NCBI GenBank assembly: GCA_049324835.1
Contig: JBMOMT010000051.1
Coordinates: forward strand, 3,531-67,530
DNA: 64,000 nucleotides
Direction of reading: 5' to 3'
From: JBMOMT01 sp049324835
Lineage (GTDB): Bacteria; Chloroflexota; Anaerolineae; CAYNKW01
Shown here: positions 8,359 through 17,267 of the stretch, piece by piece
How positions within the stretch are numbered: position 1 is the stretch's first letter
How the letters are laid out: each line of letters opens with the position of its first letter
The notes under the pieces: generated by a model
What the model was told of the DNA's origin: nothing
Seen by the model: only the letters and a program-made list of their open reading frames with translations
Databases searched by the model: none
Position numbers and translations under genes: made by a program

Positions 8359-9460
8359 GCTGGGATTCATCGTCAATCCGGTGGCGGGCCTCGGCGGGCG
8401 GGTGGGCCTCAAGGGCAGCGACGGGGCCGACATCCAGCGGCGGGCGCGGGAGCTGGGCGCCGAGCCGCACGCCGGGGAGCGGGCCGTCGAGGCGCTGGCG
8501 TGGCTCAAGGACATCGAGGGCCTGGAGATCGTCACCTATCCCGCCGAGATGGGCGAGGACGCCGCCCTCACCGCCGGTTTCGAGCCGACCGTGCTGGGCC
8601 TCATCGCGCCCGGCGCGACGACAGCCGAGGATACACAAGAGGCCGCCCGCGAGATGCAGCAATACGGCGTGCATCTGTTGCTCTTTGCCGGCGGCGACGG
8701 CACCGCTCGCGACGTTTACCAGGCCGTGGGCCTGGCCCAGCCAGCGCTGGGCATCCCGGCCGGGGTGAAAATCCACTCGGCGGTGTATGCCACCAGCCCG
8801 CGTAGCGCCGGCGAGCTGGCGGCGTTGTATCTCCAGGGCCGGGTGAGAGAACTGCGCGAAGCGGAGGTGATGGACATCGACGAAGAGGCGTTCCGGCAAG
8901 GGGCGCTGTCGGCGCGGCTGTATGGCTACCTGCGGGTGCCGTACCGCACCAGCTTGGTGCAGAGCCAAAAGGTGGCCGGCAGCGGCCAGGCGGTCTCGCT
9001 GGCGGGCATCGCCGAGGACGTGGCGGCCACGATGGAGCCGGGCGTGTTGTATATTCTCGCGCCGGGGACGACGACGCGGGCGATTGTCCAGGAATTGGGT
9101 CTGGAAAAGACGCTGCTCGGCGTGGACGTGGTGCTCAACGGGGAGTTGATCGCGGCCGACGTCAATGAGGCGCAGCTTCTGGCGCTCTTGCAGGATCGCC
9201 AGGCCAGGATCATCGTCACGCCCATCGGCGGGCAGGGTTATCTGTTCGGTCGAGGCAACCAGCAGATCAGCCCGCGGGTGATCGAGCGGGTGGGGCGGGA
9301 GAATATCGTCGTGGTCAGTGCGCCGGACAAACTGCACGCGCTGGGGACGGCGCCCCTGCTGGTGGACACCGGCGATCGGGCCGTGGACGAGATGTTGAGC
9401 GGCTATGTGCGGGTGGTGACGGGTTACAACGAGCGGGCAGTGCGAAAGGTATCGGCGTGA
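8348..9460 (+). CDS. ATP-NAD kinase-fold protein (AcoX-like)
   Basis: The 370-residue protein starts with a typical NAD-kinase-fold N terminus, GFIVNPVAGLGG, and has the diagnostic LLFAGGDGTARD motif near residue 115. Length and the later IVTPIGGQGYLFGRGNQQISP segment match the AcoX/COG3199 group rather than housekeeping NadK. AcoX proteins accompany acetoin and other catabolic operons, with unclear activity. It begins at GTG 8348, overlapping the previous stop by 11 bp. Here it follows a PLP decarboxylase-like pair and precedes two NAD(P)-dependent dehydrogenases, so a cofactor-related role is possible, but this is inference. Confidence 0.82.
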   Translation: MRPRLGFIVNPVAGLGGRVGLKGSDGADIQRRARELGAEPHAGERAVEALAWLKDIEGLEIVTYPAEMGEDAALTAGFEPTVLGLIAPGATTAEDTQEAAREMQQYGVHLLLFAGGDGTARDVYQAVGLAQPALGIPAGVKIHSAVYATSPRSAGELAALYLQGRVRELREAEVMDIDEEAFRQGALSARLYGYLRVPYRTSLVQSQKVAGSGQAVSLAGIAEDVAATMEPGVLYILAPGTTTRAIVQELGLEKTLLGVDVVLNGELIAADVNEAQLLALLQDRQARIIVTPIGGQGYLFGRGNQQISPRVIERVGRENIVVVSAPDKLHALGTAPLLVDTGDRAVDEMLSGYVRVVTGYNERAVRKVSA

Positions 9461-9470
9461 GGGGGAGAGA

Positions 9471-10232
9471 ATGCGCCTGAAAGACAAGGTGGCTCTCATC
9501 ACCGGCGGCGCGTCGGGCATCGGCGCAGCGACGGCGCGGCTTTTTGCGGAGGAAGGTGCGGCCGTTGCGGTGGTGGATCTGAACGAAATCGGCGGAGAGG
9601 CGCTGGTTCGAGAGATTTCCGTCGGCGGCGGGCGGGCGATCTTGGTCCGTTGCGACGTGAGCCGGGCCGCCGACTGCCAGCGCGCCGTGCGGGCCACCGT
9701 CGATGCTTTCGGCGGGCTCGACATCCTGTTCAACAACGCCGGGGTCATCCGCCGCGCCGACGTGCTGGGCACCAGCGAAGCCGAGTGGGATCGGGTGATG
9801 GCCGTCAACGTCCGCTCGGTTTTTTTGATGTGCCAGGTCGCCGTGCCGGTCATGGCCGCGCGCGGCGGCGGGGCCATCGTCAACACCGGCTCCGGTTGGG
9901 GGCTGGTGGGCGGGCGGAACGCGGCGGCCTACTGCGCCTCCAAGGCGGCGGTGGTCAACCTGACGCGGGCCATGGCGCTGGATCACGGCTCGCAGAACAT
10001 CCGCGTCAACTGCGTCTGCCCCGGCGATACCGACACCGGCATGCTGCGCGACGAAGCCCGGCAGTTGGGCGAATCGGAGCGGGCTTTTCTGGCCGGAGCC
10101 GCCGACCGCCCTCTGGGCCGCGTCGGCAGGCCGGCAGAGATCGCCCAGGCGGTGCTGTATCTGGCCAGCGACGCGGCATCGTTCGTCACCGGCACGGCGC
10201 TGGTGGTCGATGGCGGTGGGTTAGCGGGGTGA
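9471..10232 (+). CDS. short-chain dehydrogenase/reductase (SDR)
   Basis: A complete classical SDR of 253 residues, NAD(P)-dependent oxidoreductase. The TGGASGIG cofactor loop is at the N terminus, NNAG is near residue 88, and the catalytic Ser-Tyr-Lys set appears as NTGSGWG and YCASK. The PGDTDTGM and C-terminal TGTALVVDGGG segments are standard. It follows the AcoX-like gene by 10 bp with GGGGGAG before ATG. A second, related SDR follows. It probably oxidises or reduces a hydroxy/keto intermediate of the pathway; substrate unknown. Confidence 0.9.
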   Translation: MRLKDKVALITGGASGIGAATARLFAEEGAAVAVVDLNEIGGEALVREISVGGGRAILVRCDVSRAADCQRAVRATVDAFGGLDILFNNAGVIRRADVLGTSEAEWDRVMAVNVRSVFLMCQVAVPVMAARGGGAIVNTGSGWGLVGGRNAAAYCASKAAVVNLTRAMALDHGSQNIRVNCVCPGDTDTGMLRDEARQLGESERAFLAGAADRPLGRVGRPAEIAQAVLYLASDAASFVTGTALVVDGGGLAG

Positions 10233-10290
10233 CGTGAAACGGGCGCCGTTCGGCCACACGCAATACACACTAGGCACCACGGGGGAACCT

Positions 10291-11046
10291 ATGCGCGGCT
10301 TGAAACACAAACGAATCCTCATCACCGGCGGGGCGGGCGGCATCGGCGCGGCCACGGCGGCGCGTTTTTTGGAGGAAGGGGCGCAGGTCGTGGCTCTGGA
10401 TCGAGACGCGGCGGCGCTGGATCGGCTCCGGGATGAGCTGCCGGCGCTGAGTGGTACACTCGTGGCCGATGTATCCGACGCGGACGATGTGGCCCGCGCC
10501 TTTGACGCGCTGGACGATCAACTCGGCGGCCTGGATGTGCTGATCAACAATGCCGGCATCAGCCTGCGCCACGCTTTTTTGGACATCACGCCCGCCGAGT
10601 GGCGGGCGGTGATGGACGTCAACCTGAATGGCGTGTTTTACGCGGCGCAGCAGGCGGCGCGGCGTTTGGTCGCGGCGGGGGACGGCGTGATTCTGAACAT
10701 GGGCTCGACCAACGCGCTGGTGGGTTATCATTATTACGCCGATTACAACGCCTCCAAGGCGGGCGTCGTCGAGCTGACGCGCTCGATGGCGCTGGAGCTG
10801 GCCCCCAGAGTGCGGGTCAACGCCGTGTGCCCCGGCTGGATTCTGACGCCGATGCAGGCAGCCGAATACACACCCGACATGCAGCGCGCCTTTGCCGCCA
10901 AAATCCCACTAAAGCGGCTGGGCCGTCCCGAAGACGTGGCCGCGCTTTTTGCTTTCCTGGCTTCCGATGACGCCGGCTTTATCACCGGCCAGACGTTCGT
11001 CATCGACGGCGGTGAGATAACGGGCGGGCTGGCCAGCCAGGCCTAG
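10291..11046 (+). CDS. short-chain dehydrogenase/reductase (SDR)
   Basis: This 251-residue classical SDR has TGGAGGIG, NNAG, NMGSTNA and YNASK at the expected places and a TGQTFVIDGG C terminus. ATG 10291 was chosen over an in-frame ATG 57 bases upstream because GGGGGA lies just before it and the protein then begins with the family-like MRGLKHKRILITGG. It is the last gene of the + strand operon and meets the aminotransferase operon tail to tail with only 20 bp between stops. It resembles the upstream SDR only at family level, so two different redox steps are likely. Confidence 0.9.
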   Translation: MRGLKHKRILITGGAGGIGAATAARFLEEGAQVVALDRDAAALDRLRDELPALSGTLVADVSDADDVARAFDALDDQLGGLDVLINNAGISLRHAFLDITPAEWRAVMDVNLNGVFYAAQQAARRLVAAGDGVILNMGSTNALVGYHYYADYNASKAGVVELTRSMALELAPRVRVNAVCPGWILTPMQAAEYTPDMQRAFAAKIPLKRLGRPEDVAALFAFLASDDAGFITGQTFVIDGGEITGGLASQA

Positions 11047-11066
11047 AGCGAGTCGCCGCCCCGCTT

Positions 11067-12389
11067 CTAACCGGCCATGACTTCTGTGATGGCCTCGCGC
11101 AGAACCGAGATCACGTTCTGGATGTGTGATTCGGTGATGACGAACGGCGGCCCGAGGAGCAGGCCATCGCCGTCGCGCCCATCGGCCAGGCCGGCGCCAT
11201 AGTAAACGATCACCCCGCGTTGCATGGCGGCTGTCTGTAGCCGCTCGGCCAGTTTTTGTCCCCTTGGGAAGGGGCGTTTGTCGGCCTGATCGGCCACCAG
11301 CTCTATGCCGACCATCATTCCCAGGCCGCGCACATCGCCCACGATGGATAGATCACGCAGCGTGTGGGCCTGTTGCAACAGCAAAGCCCCCTGGCGCGCG
11401 CTGGCGGTTACCAGGTCGTTGGTTTGTAGATGGCGCAGCACGGCCAGTCCTACTGCCGCGCCCACCACGCCGTTAGCATAAGTAAAGCCGTGGTTAAAGC
11501 CTCCCAAACCCTGCCGGATCGTCTCCACCAACTCGCCTTTTGCCAGCACCAGCCCCAGCGGAAAATAGCCGCCGCTGGCGCCCTTGGCCGTCACCAGAAT
11601 ATCGGGTATCACACCCCAGTGCTCCACGGCGAACCATCGACCGGTGCGGCCCATGCCGGTCATCACTTCGTCGGCGATGAGCAGCACGCCATAACGATCG
11701 CAGATTTCGCGCACGCGGGGCCAGTATTCCGGCGGCGGCACGGCGGCGCACAACGTGGCGCCCACCACCGGCTCGGCGACGAACGCCGCCACCGTCTCTG
11801 GCCCCTGGCGCAGGATCTCGGTTTCCAGCGCGTCGGCGCAGGCGATGCCGCAGTGAGGGTATGCCTGTCCAAAGGGACAGCGGTAGCAGTAACAGGGCGA
11901 GATGTGGGGCATGTCGAGCAGCAGCGGCGCGTAGGGCTGGCGCAGCGGCGTGCGGCCCGAGGCCGAGAGCGCGCCCAGCGTGGAGCCATGATAGCTGCTC
12001 CAGCGGCTGATGATCTGGTAGCGGCCCGGTTCGCCGCGCGCCAGGCAGACCTGTCGCGCCAGTTTAAAGGCCGTCTCGGTGGCTTCGGAGCCGCCAGACA
12101 CCATGTAGACGCGCGTGTCGGGCAGAGGCGAGACCTCGGCCATGGCGGCGGCATAGTCCTCGATGGCCTGGCTGGTGAATTGGGTGCCGTGGGCAAAGGC
12201 CACCCGTCGGGCCTGGGCGGCCATCGCCTCGACGATCTCGGTCACGCCGTGGCCGATGTTGGTCACCAGCGCGCCGCCGGCCGCGTCGATGTAACGCTGC
12301 CCGGCGGTGTCGTAGAGGTAAACGCCCTGTCCATGCGAGATGGTGGGGTAGGGGTGGCCCAATCGGCGGTGGAAAACCTGGGTGCTCAT
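11067..12389 (-). CDS. class III pyridoxal-phosphate aminotransferase
   Basis: The 440-residue enzyme is a class III transaminase. SGGSEATETAFKLAR (about residues 98-112), the PLP-contacting DEVMTGMGRTG and the Schiff-base lysine in VTAKGASGGYFPLG are intact. A Cys-rich CYCYRCPFGQ stretch in the middle is known from some family members. ATG 12389 is preceded by AAGGAGAGC. It is the last gene of a four-gene minus-strand operon with an MFS carrier, an M20 deacylase and an EEP phosphatase. Class III enzymes act on omega- or beta-amino groups, which would fit a neighbouring thiolase/CoA pathway for a beta-keto product. Confidence 0.92.
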   Translation of the reverse strand: MSTQVFHRRLGHPYPTISHGQGVYLYDTAGQRYIDAAGGALVTNIGHGVTEIVEAMAAQARRVAFAHGTQFTSQAIEDYAAAMAEVSPLPDTRVYMVSGGSEATETAFKLARQVCLARGEPGRYQIISRWSSYHGSTLGALSASGRTPLRQPYAPLLLDMPHISPCYCYRCPFGQAYPHCGIACADALETEILRQGPETVAAFVAEPVVGATLCAAVPPPEYWPRVREICDRYGVLLIADEVMTGMGRTGRWFAVEHWGVIPDILVTAKGASGGYFPLGLVLAKGELVETIRQGLGGFNHGFTYANGVVGAAVGLAVLRHLQTNDLVTASARQGALLLQQAHTLRDLSIVGDVRGLGMMVGIELVADQADKRPFPRGQKLAERLQTAAMQRGVIVYYGAGLADGRDGDGLLLGPPFVITESHIQNVISVLREAITEVMAG

Positions 12390-12429
12390 TCAGCTCTCCT
12401 TGTGGTTGCTGGATGTAGGGTGGCGTGTG

Positions 12430-14460
12430 TCAATGTGGCAGCCTGGCCTCGACGACGACCATGAGATGATCGGAGGCCAGCGAGTCCATCACCTCGCCGT
12501 TCAGAGGGGTGAGGTGGCGCAGCCAGACGAAATCGATGCGCTTGCGAGGATTGTCGGCGGGGTCGGTGAATCCAGGCTCCAGGCCCAACGCGACGAACGG
12601 ATCGATAAACCCGGTTTCTGCGATGCGGGCGTGGACAGGTGAATCGGGCGTCGAGTTGAAATCGCCGCCCCAGATGGCCGGTGTGTCGGCGTTGGCCTGG
12701 GCCACAAAGGCCAGCGCGTCGGTCAGTTGCACCGCCCGCTCTTCTGGCGTCAGGCCCATCCAGACCGCATAGGCGTCCAGTGTTCGTTCGCCCACGCGCA
12801 GCCGGGCGCGGACGATGCCCGTCGGCTCGAGCTGGCTGGTGAGCAGGCGCGTTTCAGCGGCCTCGATGGGGTGGCGCGAGAGCAGTGCGATGCCGGTCAA
12901 TTGCTCCACCGTGGGCAGATAAACGACGTGCATGCCCAGGCGGCGGCCCAACCACAGGGCGTCGTCCACGGCAAAAGAGGTCAGGCGGCCCGTGTCCACC
13001 TCTTGCAGAGCGATCACGTCGGCGCCGCTGGCCTGGATGGTGCGGGCCTGCGCTTCGAGTGTGTAATGCCAGTCTGTATCGTAGCCGTAGTGGATGTTGT
13101 ACGTTCCGATGCGGATGGTGTCGTCCGCTGGCATACCCTCGACCCGGTGGGGCCGGGCGACGCCGGCGACGAGGATCACCAGGGCGAGTGTTGCTGCGGC
13201 CCAGACGAGCCGGCTGCCCGTCGCCGTGAACGCGCCGTCGGCTGAGATGGGTCGCAACAGCGCCGGTAGCACAGCCAATCCCGCGCCGATCAGCAGCACC
13301 GGCAGGCCCATGCCCTTGAATGCTGCCAGTGTGTAGGGATAGGTGAAGGCAAAAGCGTAGGCAAAGTTGAGGGTCAGGAACGCCAGGCCACCCACGGCCA
13401 ACCACAGCCCGGTGCGTTCTGGAGCGCCGCTCGTGCGCGGGGCCAGCAGGTGCGGCAGCGCCAGGAGCAGGGCCAGTTGGGCGGCCAGCAATCCTGCCGC
13501 GCCGGCCAGGCCCGGCACGCGCCGCCCCACGGTCAGGCCGATCAGGGTGACGAGCGCCAGCGCCAGGCCCCACAAGCGAGCATGGATCGGATCGTTGCCC
13601 AGGCTGCGGGTGATGGATTCTCGCAGGCCGGGTAAGATGGCCAGCAGCGTGACGCCCAGCAGCAACGGGGCCAGCGCCGAATACGCTATGCCGCTCCAGC
13701 GGCTCAGCGCATTGGGCAGTGCCAGCAGCGTGGTTTGGACGAACAGGAACCCTGCCCAGGCCAGCCCGCCGGGCAGCCCCCCGAATTGCATCGGGGGCAG
13801 GCCCCCGAGTTGCACAGGGGGCAGGCCCCCGAGTTGCATCGGGGGCAGGCCCCCGGGTTGCACAGGGGGCAGGCCCCCGAATTGCATCGGGGACAGGCCC
13901 AATTGTGCGCCGCCCGCTGCTTCGAGTTCGTAACTGGCCGTTTCCGGCCCGGCAAGGTAGCGGGCCAGCAGGATCAGCCCGGCCGAGATGATTGCCTGGG
14001 GGACGAGCCATTCGTGCCGCAGGGCAAGGTCCCAGGTGTGGCCCAGGGCGCGTAAGAGCTGATCGGCAACCAGGGCGAGCACGACGGCGCGGGAAAACTG
14101 TGCCGGCGTGTGGCGCAGCAGTGCCGCCAGGTAAAAGCCGCCCGCCGCCACGACCACGATGCTGCTGTAGAGCCGCACAGGGTGGCTATTGATGGTCATC
14201 GGCACGCGGGCCACAGCGGTCACGGCCACCGCTGCCAGCAGCGCCGGGCGCAGCCGGTCGGCATGGCGTGGGACAACTAGCGGCGCGAGAAAGGCCAGCA
14301 GCACCAACGCGCCGATGACCATCACCCATGGCGTGAAGGGCCCGGCAAACACGGCGTCATAGATCACACCGAACAAGGTCGAAAAGAGTGCCCGCATCGC
14401 CTGCAAAAAAACGAGCAAAAGCAGTGTGGCCTCCAGCGTGCGCAACCAGGATTCTCTCAT
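12430..14460 (-). CDS. membrane-anchored endonuclease/exonuclease/phosphatase (EEP) family protein
   Basis: The 676-residue protein has an N-terminal half of about ten hydrophobic membrane segments and a C-terminal EEP domain from about residue 445. The EEP hallmarks are YNIHYGYD, ALQEVD, GGDFNSTPDSP, RIDFVW and SDHLMV. A periodic loop between membrane segments, about residues 187-228, is made of eight-residue repeats of the GGLPPMQL type. It comes from five copies of the 24-nt hairpin repeat at 13775-13899. The start overlaps the M20 stop (ATGA). EEP proteins hydrolyse phosphodiesters in nucleic acids or lipids; the substrate is unknown here, and its place in a catabolic operon is unexplained. 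Confidence 0.85.
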   Translation of the reverse strand: MRESWLRTLEATLLLLVFLQAMRALFSTLFGVIYDAVFAGPFTPWVMVIGALVLLAFLAPLVVPRHADRLRPALLAAVAVTAVARVPMTINSHPVRLYSSIVVVAAGGFYLAALLRHTPAQFSRAVVLALVADQLLRALGHTWDLALRHEWLVPQAIISAGLILLARYLAGPETASYELEAAGGAQLGLSPMQFGGLPPVQPGGLPPMQLGGLPPVQLGGLPPMQFGGLPGGLAWAGFLFVQTTLLALPNALSRWSGIAYSALAPLLLGVTLLAILPGLRESITRSLGNDPIHARLWGLALALVTLIGLTVGRRVPGLAGAAGLLAAQLALLLALPHLLAPRTSGAPERTGLWLAVGGLAFLTLNFAYAFAFTYPYTLAAFKGMGLPVLLIGAGLAVLPALLRPISADGAFTATGSRLVWAAATLALVILVAGVARPHRVEGMPADDTIRIGTYNIHYGYDTDWHYTLEAQARTIQASGADVIALQEVDTGRLTSFAVDDALWLGRRLGMHVVYLPTVEQLTGIALLSRHPIEAAETRLLTSQLEPTGIVRARLRVGERTLDAYAVWMGLTPEERAVQLTDALAFVAQANADTPAIWGGDFNSTPDSPVHARIAETGFIDPFVALGLEPGFTDPADNPRKRIDFVWLRHLTPLNGEVMDSLASDHLMVVVEARLPH
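13775..13899. repeat. 24-nt GC hairpin repeat, five units
   Basis: About five tandem copies of a 24-nt unit with the structure GGCCCCCGA-N6-TCGGGGGC lie inside the EEP gene. The period is a multiple of three, so the frame is kept. The same hairpin core recurs at 1866-1904 and 60811-60882. Confidence 0.9.
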
Positions 14461-15722
14461 GCCTCACCTTCGCAGAACCGAAAGGCCGTCAGGGCCAGCG
14501 TCTGGGTGGCGGTGATCAGATCGTCGATGGACACAAACTCGTCGGGGCGGTGCGCGCGGCGCACGTCGCCGGGACCAAACAGCACGGTGGGTGTGCCGCC
14601 CTCGTTGACCAGCAGCCGCATGTCGGCGCCGTAGGTCATGCCCTCCACGCGGCCCGGTTCACCGCTGATCTCGGCCAGGGCGGTCGTGACCGTTTGCACC
14701 AGGGGATGGTCGGTTGGGATGCTGGCCGGCTCGAACTGACCGCCCCACCACTCGACCTTTGGTTGGTGATGGCGCAGCCAGGGATCGGCCAACGCCGCCT
14801 GGGTGATGGTCGACTCGAACTGGCGGCGGGCCTGAGCCACGTCCTCGCCCGGCGCCACGCCGTAGCGGCCCTGAAAAGTGAGCCAGTCGGCCACCGACGA
14901 GGGCCAGTCGCCGCCCTGGATCTGGCCGATGCACAGCGCGTAGGGCAGATCGTAGCGCGCGTAGAGGGGGTGGGCGGCGGCGTGGTTGCGCTGGCGTTCC
15001 AGGGCTATCAGGGCCTGGTGCAGGGGCATAAATTTCTCGATGGCGCTGATGCCTTCCTCACGCACGCAGCCGTGGGCCGAGAGGCCGGCCACGGTCACCC
15101 GGAAAGAAAGCGCGCCCGCCTGAGCCGGCGCAACGATCAGCTCTGTCGGTTCGACGACGACCGCGCCATCGGCGCGGTAGCCGCGCCGCACGGCGGCCAG
15201 CGTGCCCACGCCGCCGTCTTCTTCACCCACTACCGATTGGATCACCAGTTGCCCGCGCAACGTCACGCCCGCCTGGTGGATGGCCCTGGCAGCGTGGAGG
15301 GCGCAGGCCAGGCCACCTTTCATATCGCACGCGCCGCGGCCATAGACGCGCCCATCGGCCACGGTGGCCTGCCAGGGCGGAAACTGCCAGTTGGTCTCAT
15401 CGCCGGCCGGCACCACGTCGATGTGACCGTTGAGGATGAGACGCTTTCCGCCGCGGTTGGCGCCCAGAGCGCCAACGACGCCCAACGCGCCGGGCCGCTC
15501 GATCTCCATGCTAAAGGCGGGGTGTGCGCGCAGCGTGTCGAAATCCAACTCCCAGACATCCACCTCCATGCCCAGGCGGGTGAGGAATTCGGCCACGTAT
15601 TCCTGGGCCGGGTTCTCGTTTCCGCCCAGACTGGGGATGGCGATCAGATCGGCGAGTGTGGTGAGCAGGGCCTGGCTATCGATGGCCGCCAGCAGGCGGC
15701 GTTCAATGTCGCTCAGAGTCAT
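14457..15722 (-). CDS. M20 family metallo-deacylase/peptidase (ArgE/DapE-like)
   Basis: The 421-residue protein has the M20 metal-binding order: NGHIDVVPAG (first His and Asp), GRGACDMKGG (bridging Asp), and VVGEEDGG (Glu pair acting as base and ligand). A lid domain lies between about residues 185 and 300. ATG 15722 was chosen because GGAGCAAACC precedes it; the longer frame gives an arginine-rich shadow extension. Members remove acyl groups from N-acyl amino acids or split dipeptides. With a carrier upstream and an aminotransferase downstream, it likely frees an amino acid that is then transaminated. Cytoplasmic, no signal peptide. Confidence 0.9.
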   Translation of the reverse strand: MTLSDIERRLLAAIDSQALLTTLADLIAIPSLGGNENPAQEYVAEFLTRLGMEVDVWELDFDTLRAHPAFSMEIERPGALGVVGALGANRGGKRLILNGHIDVVPAGDETNWQFPPWQATVADGRVYGRGACDMKGGLACALHAARAIHQAGVTLRGQLVIQSVVGEEDGGVGTLAAVRRGYRADGAVVVEPTELIVAPAQAGALSFRVTVAGLSAHGCVREEGISAIEKFMPLHQALIALERQRNHAAAHPLYARYDLPYALCIGQIQGGDWPSSVADWLTFQGRYGVAPGEDVAQARRQFESTITQAALADPWLRHHQPKVEWWGGQFEPASIPTDHPLVQTVTTALAEISGEPGRVEGMTYGADMRLLVNEGGTPTVLFGPGDVRRAHRPDEFVSIDDLITATQTLALTAFRFCEGEA

Positions 15723-15756
15723 GGTTTGCTCCGGGTTCCGATGGGGCCGTCCGAAA

Positions 15757-17046
15757 TTACGTGTTGCCAACCTGTTCCTGGGCGCGGCGTTGCATCGTCT
15801 GGCGCAGTCGCTCGATGTCTTGAGGCACGAGGATCGAGGTGATACCAAAGAGAATGGCGCACGCCAGCCAGGTGCTCAGGCAGATGACCAGGATGGCGGC
15901 GTGTAGCGAGTGACGCACGGCGATGACCCCGGCCAGCCAGGGGGCGAGAGCCGAGCCGAAATTTTCGGCGAAGGAAAGCAGCGCCTGGGCCGTGCTGCGC
16001 ACCTCGGGCTCGGTGGTATCGTGCACGGTGGCGATGACGTTGGGCGCGGCCATCGACATGGTGATGCCGGTGAGTCCCAGCAGCACGATGAACAGGGGCT
16101 GATTCTCGATGGGCACACTGAGCGCCAGGTACAACAGCACCGCGCCGGCGATCACGCCGCTCATGCCGGTGAGTGTGCGCCCCCGCCGGGTGCGACGAAA
16201 GCTCCAGTCGCCGATGCTGCCGCCCACGAAATAACCCGCTGCGAGGGTGAGGATGGCGATCATCATCGTGGTCATGGCCTGATCGCCGGTATAGTTGCGC
16301 TCTGTTTCCAGGTAACGAAAGAACCAAAAGGTGAGCACCTGCCAGGGGAACACACCAAAGAAACCCTGAGATAACAACAGCAGATAGCTGCGGTTGCGCA
16401 ACAGACCACGCACCACCTGCCAGTCGATGTGATGCGCGGCTATCTCGTCCAGGCCGGCCATCTCTGGCTCCGATTGGCCGCGCGGTAACTCGCGCACGCC
16501 GGCAAAGATCAGACCGGCCACCACGATGCCCGCGCCGCCGGTGATAAAAAAGACGTTGCGCCAGCCCAGGTTTTCACCCAGCAGGGTGGCCAGCATCAGG
16601 CCCAGCATATAGCCCATGGGTTGGGCAATTTGCAGCAGGCCGTAGACCTTGCCTCGCACACGTGGGCCAAAATAGTCAGATAACAGGCTCCACATGCCGG
16701 GATAGCTGGAATCGTCGATGCCGGTGCTGGCGCGTGTGATGAGAAAGGTGGCGTAATTGGGCGCCAGGGCATTGAGCCAGGTGGTGCTGCCCCAGATAAA
16801 AGAAGCCAGGGCCAGCAATCGGGCGCGGGCGTAACGATCGTACAGGTAGCCCCAAATGGGATACAGCACCGCCGACACGACGATGGCCAGGCTGGACACG
16901 GCGCCCATCTGGGCTTCGTTGATGCCAAAGGACTCCATGATGGGCGTGGTCAGCGGGCCGATGAGGAGTTTGTCGGCCTGATGGAGCAACACAAAGAGGA
17001 AAAAGACCACCACGACGAACCAGCGATGACGCGGCGATTTGGACAT
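15757..17046 (-). CDS. major facilitator superfamily transporter
   Basis: This 429-residue protein has about 12 membrane segments and the MFS signature GYLYDRYARARLL between segments 2 and 3. DSSYPGMWSLLSDYFGPRVRGKVYG resembles organic-acid and spinster-like carriers; its key point is the RxxRGKxYG end. ATG 17046 follows GAGGGGGG. A TTGCGC-N17-TATAAT promoter stands at 17131-17103. It opens a four-gene operon (MFS, M20, EEP, aminotransferase) and probably imports the compound used by regions on both strands. Confidence 0.88.
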   Translation of the reverse strand: MSKSPRHRWFVVVVFFLFVLLHQADKLLIGPLTTPIMESFGINEAQMGAVSSLAIVVSAVLYPIWGYLYDRYARARLLALASFIWGSTTWLNALAPNYATFLITRASTGIDDSSYPGMWSLLSDYFGPRVRGKVYGLLQIAQPMGYMLGLMLATLLGENLGWRNVFFITGGAGIVVAGLIFAGVRELPRGQSEPEMAGLDEIAAHHIDWQVVRGLLRNRSYLLLLSQGFFGVFPWQVLTFWFFRYLETERNYTGDQAMTTMMIAILTLAAGYFVGGSIGDWSFRRTRRGRTLTGMSGVIAGAVLLYLALSVPIENQPLFIVLLGLTGITMSMAAPNVIATVHDTTEPEVRSTAQALLSFAENFGSALAPWLAGVIAVRHSLHAAILVICLSTWLACAILFGITSILVPQDIERLRQTMQRRAQEQVGNT

Positions 17047-17102
17047 CGACCCCCCTCATTCACAGGATATGAGCGTTGCGCCAGGTTGCAGGAACGAGCA
17101 GC

Positions 17103-17131
17103 ATTATACCAGAGCCTGTCCAGAGGCGCAA
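17103..17131 (-). promoter_or_regulatory. sigma70-type promoter for the MFS operon
   Basis: On the minus strand TTGCGC, a 17-bp spacer and TATAAT preceded by TG (extended -10). The start codon lies about 50 bp downstream of the expected start point. Confidence 0.7.
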
Positions 17132-17208
17132 ACAGAGGGGCCCTGGAGGCAGGGCTTTAACGTTCAGGTGCGACGCGCAGGGTTCTCAACGGTCGGCGCG
17201 CTCTGCTT

Positions 17209-17237
17209 TTGACACAGGCCAGCGGAAAAGGTATAAT
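17209..17237 (+). promoter_or_regulatory. sigma70-type promoter
   Basis: Exact consensus TTGACA and TATAAT separated by 17 bp, about 30 bp before the SDR start at 17268. The leader is short and contains GAAGGAG. Confidence 0.85.
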
Positions 17238-17267
17238 CTCTGGCACAGAGTCGAAGGAGTGTCGAGG

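Noticed and set aside
13775..13899. Possible CRISPR array because of regular 24-nt repeats
   Set aside because: There are no unique spacers; the units are tandem, palindromic and inside a coding frame. The same holds for 60811-60882.
13719..14055. Repetitive plus-strand ORFs over the 24-nt repeat tract
   Set aside because: They only translate the hairpin repeat on the other strand and extend into shadow sequence without a start signal.
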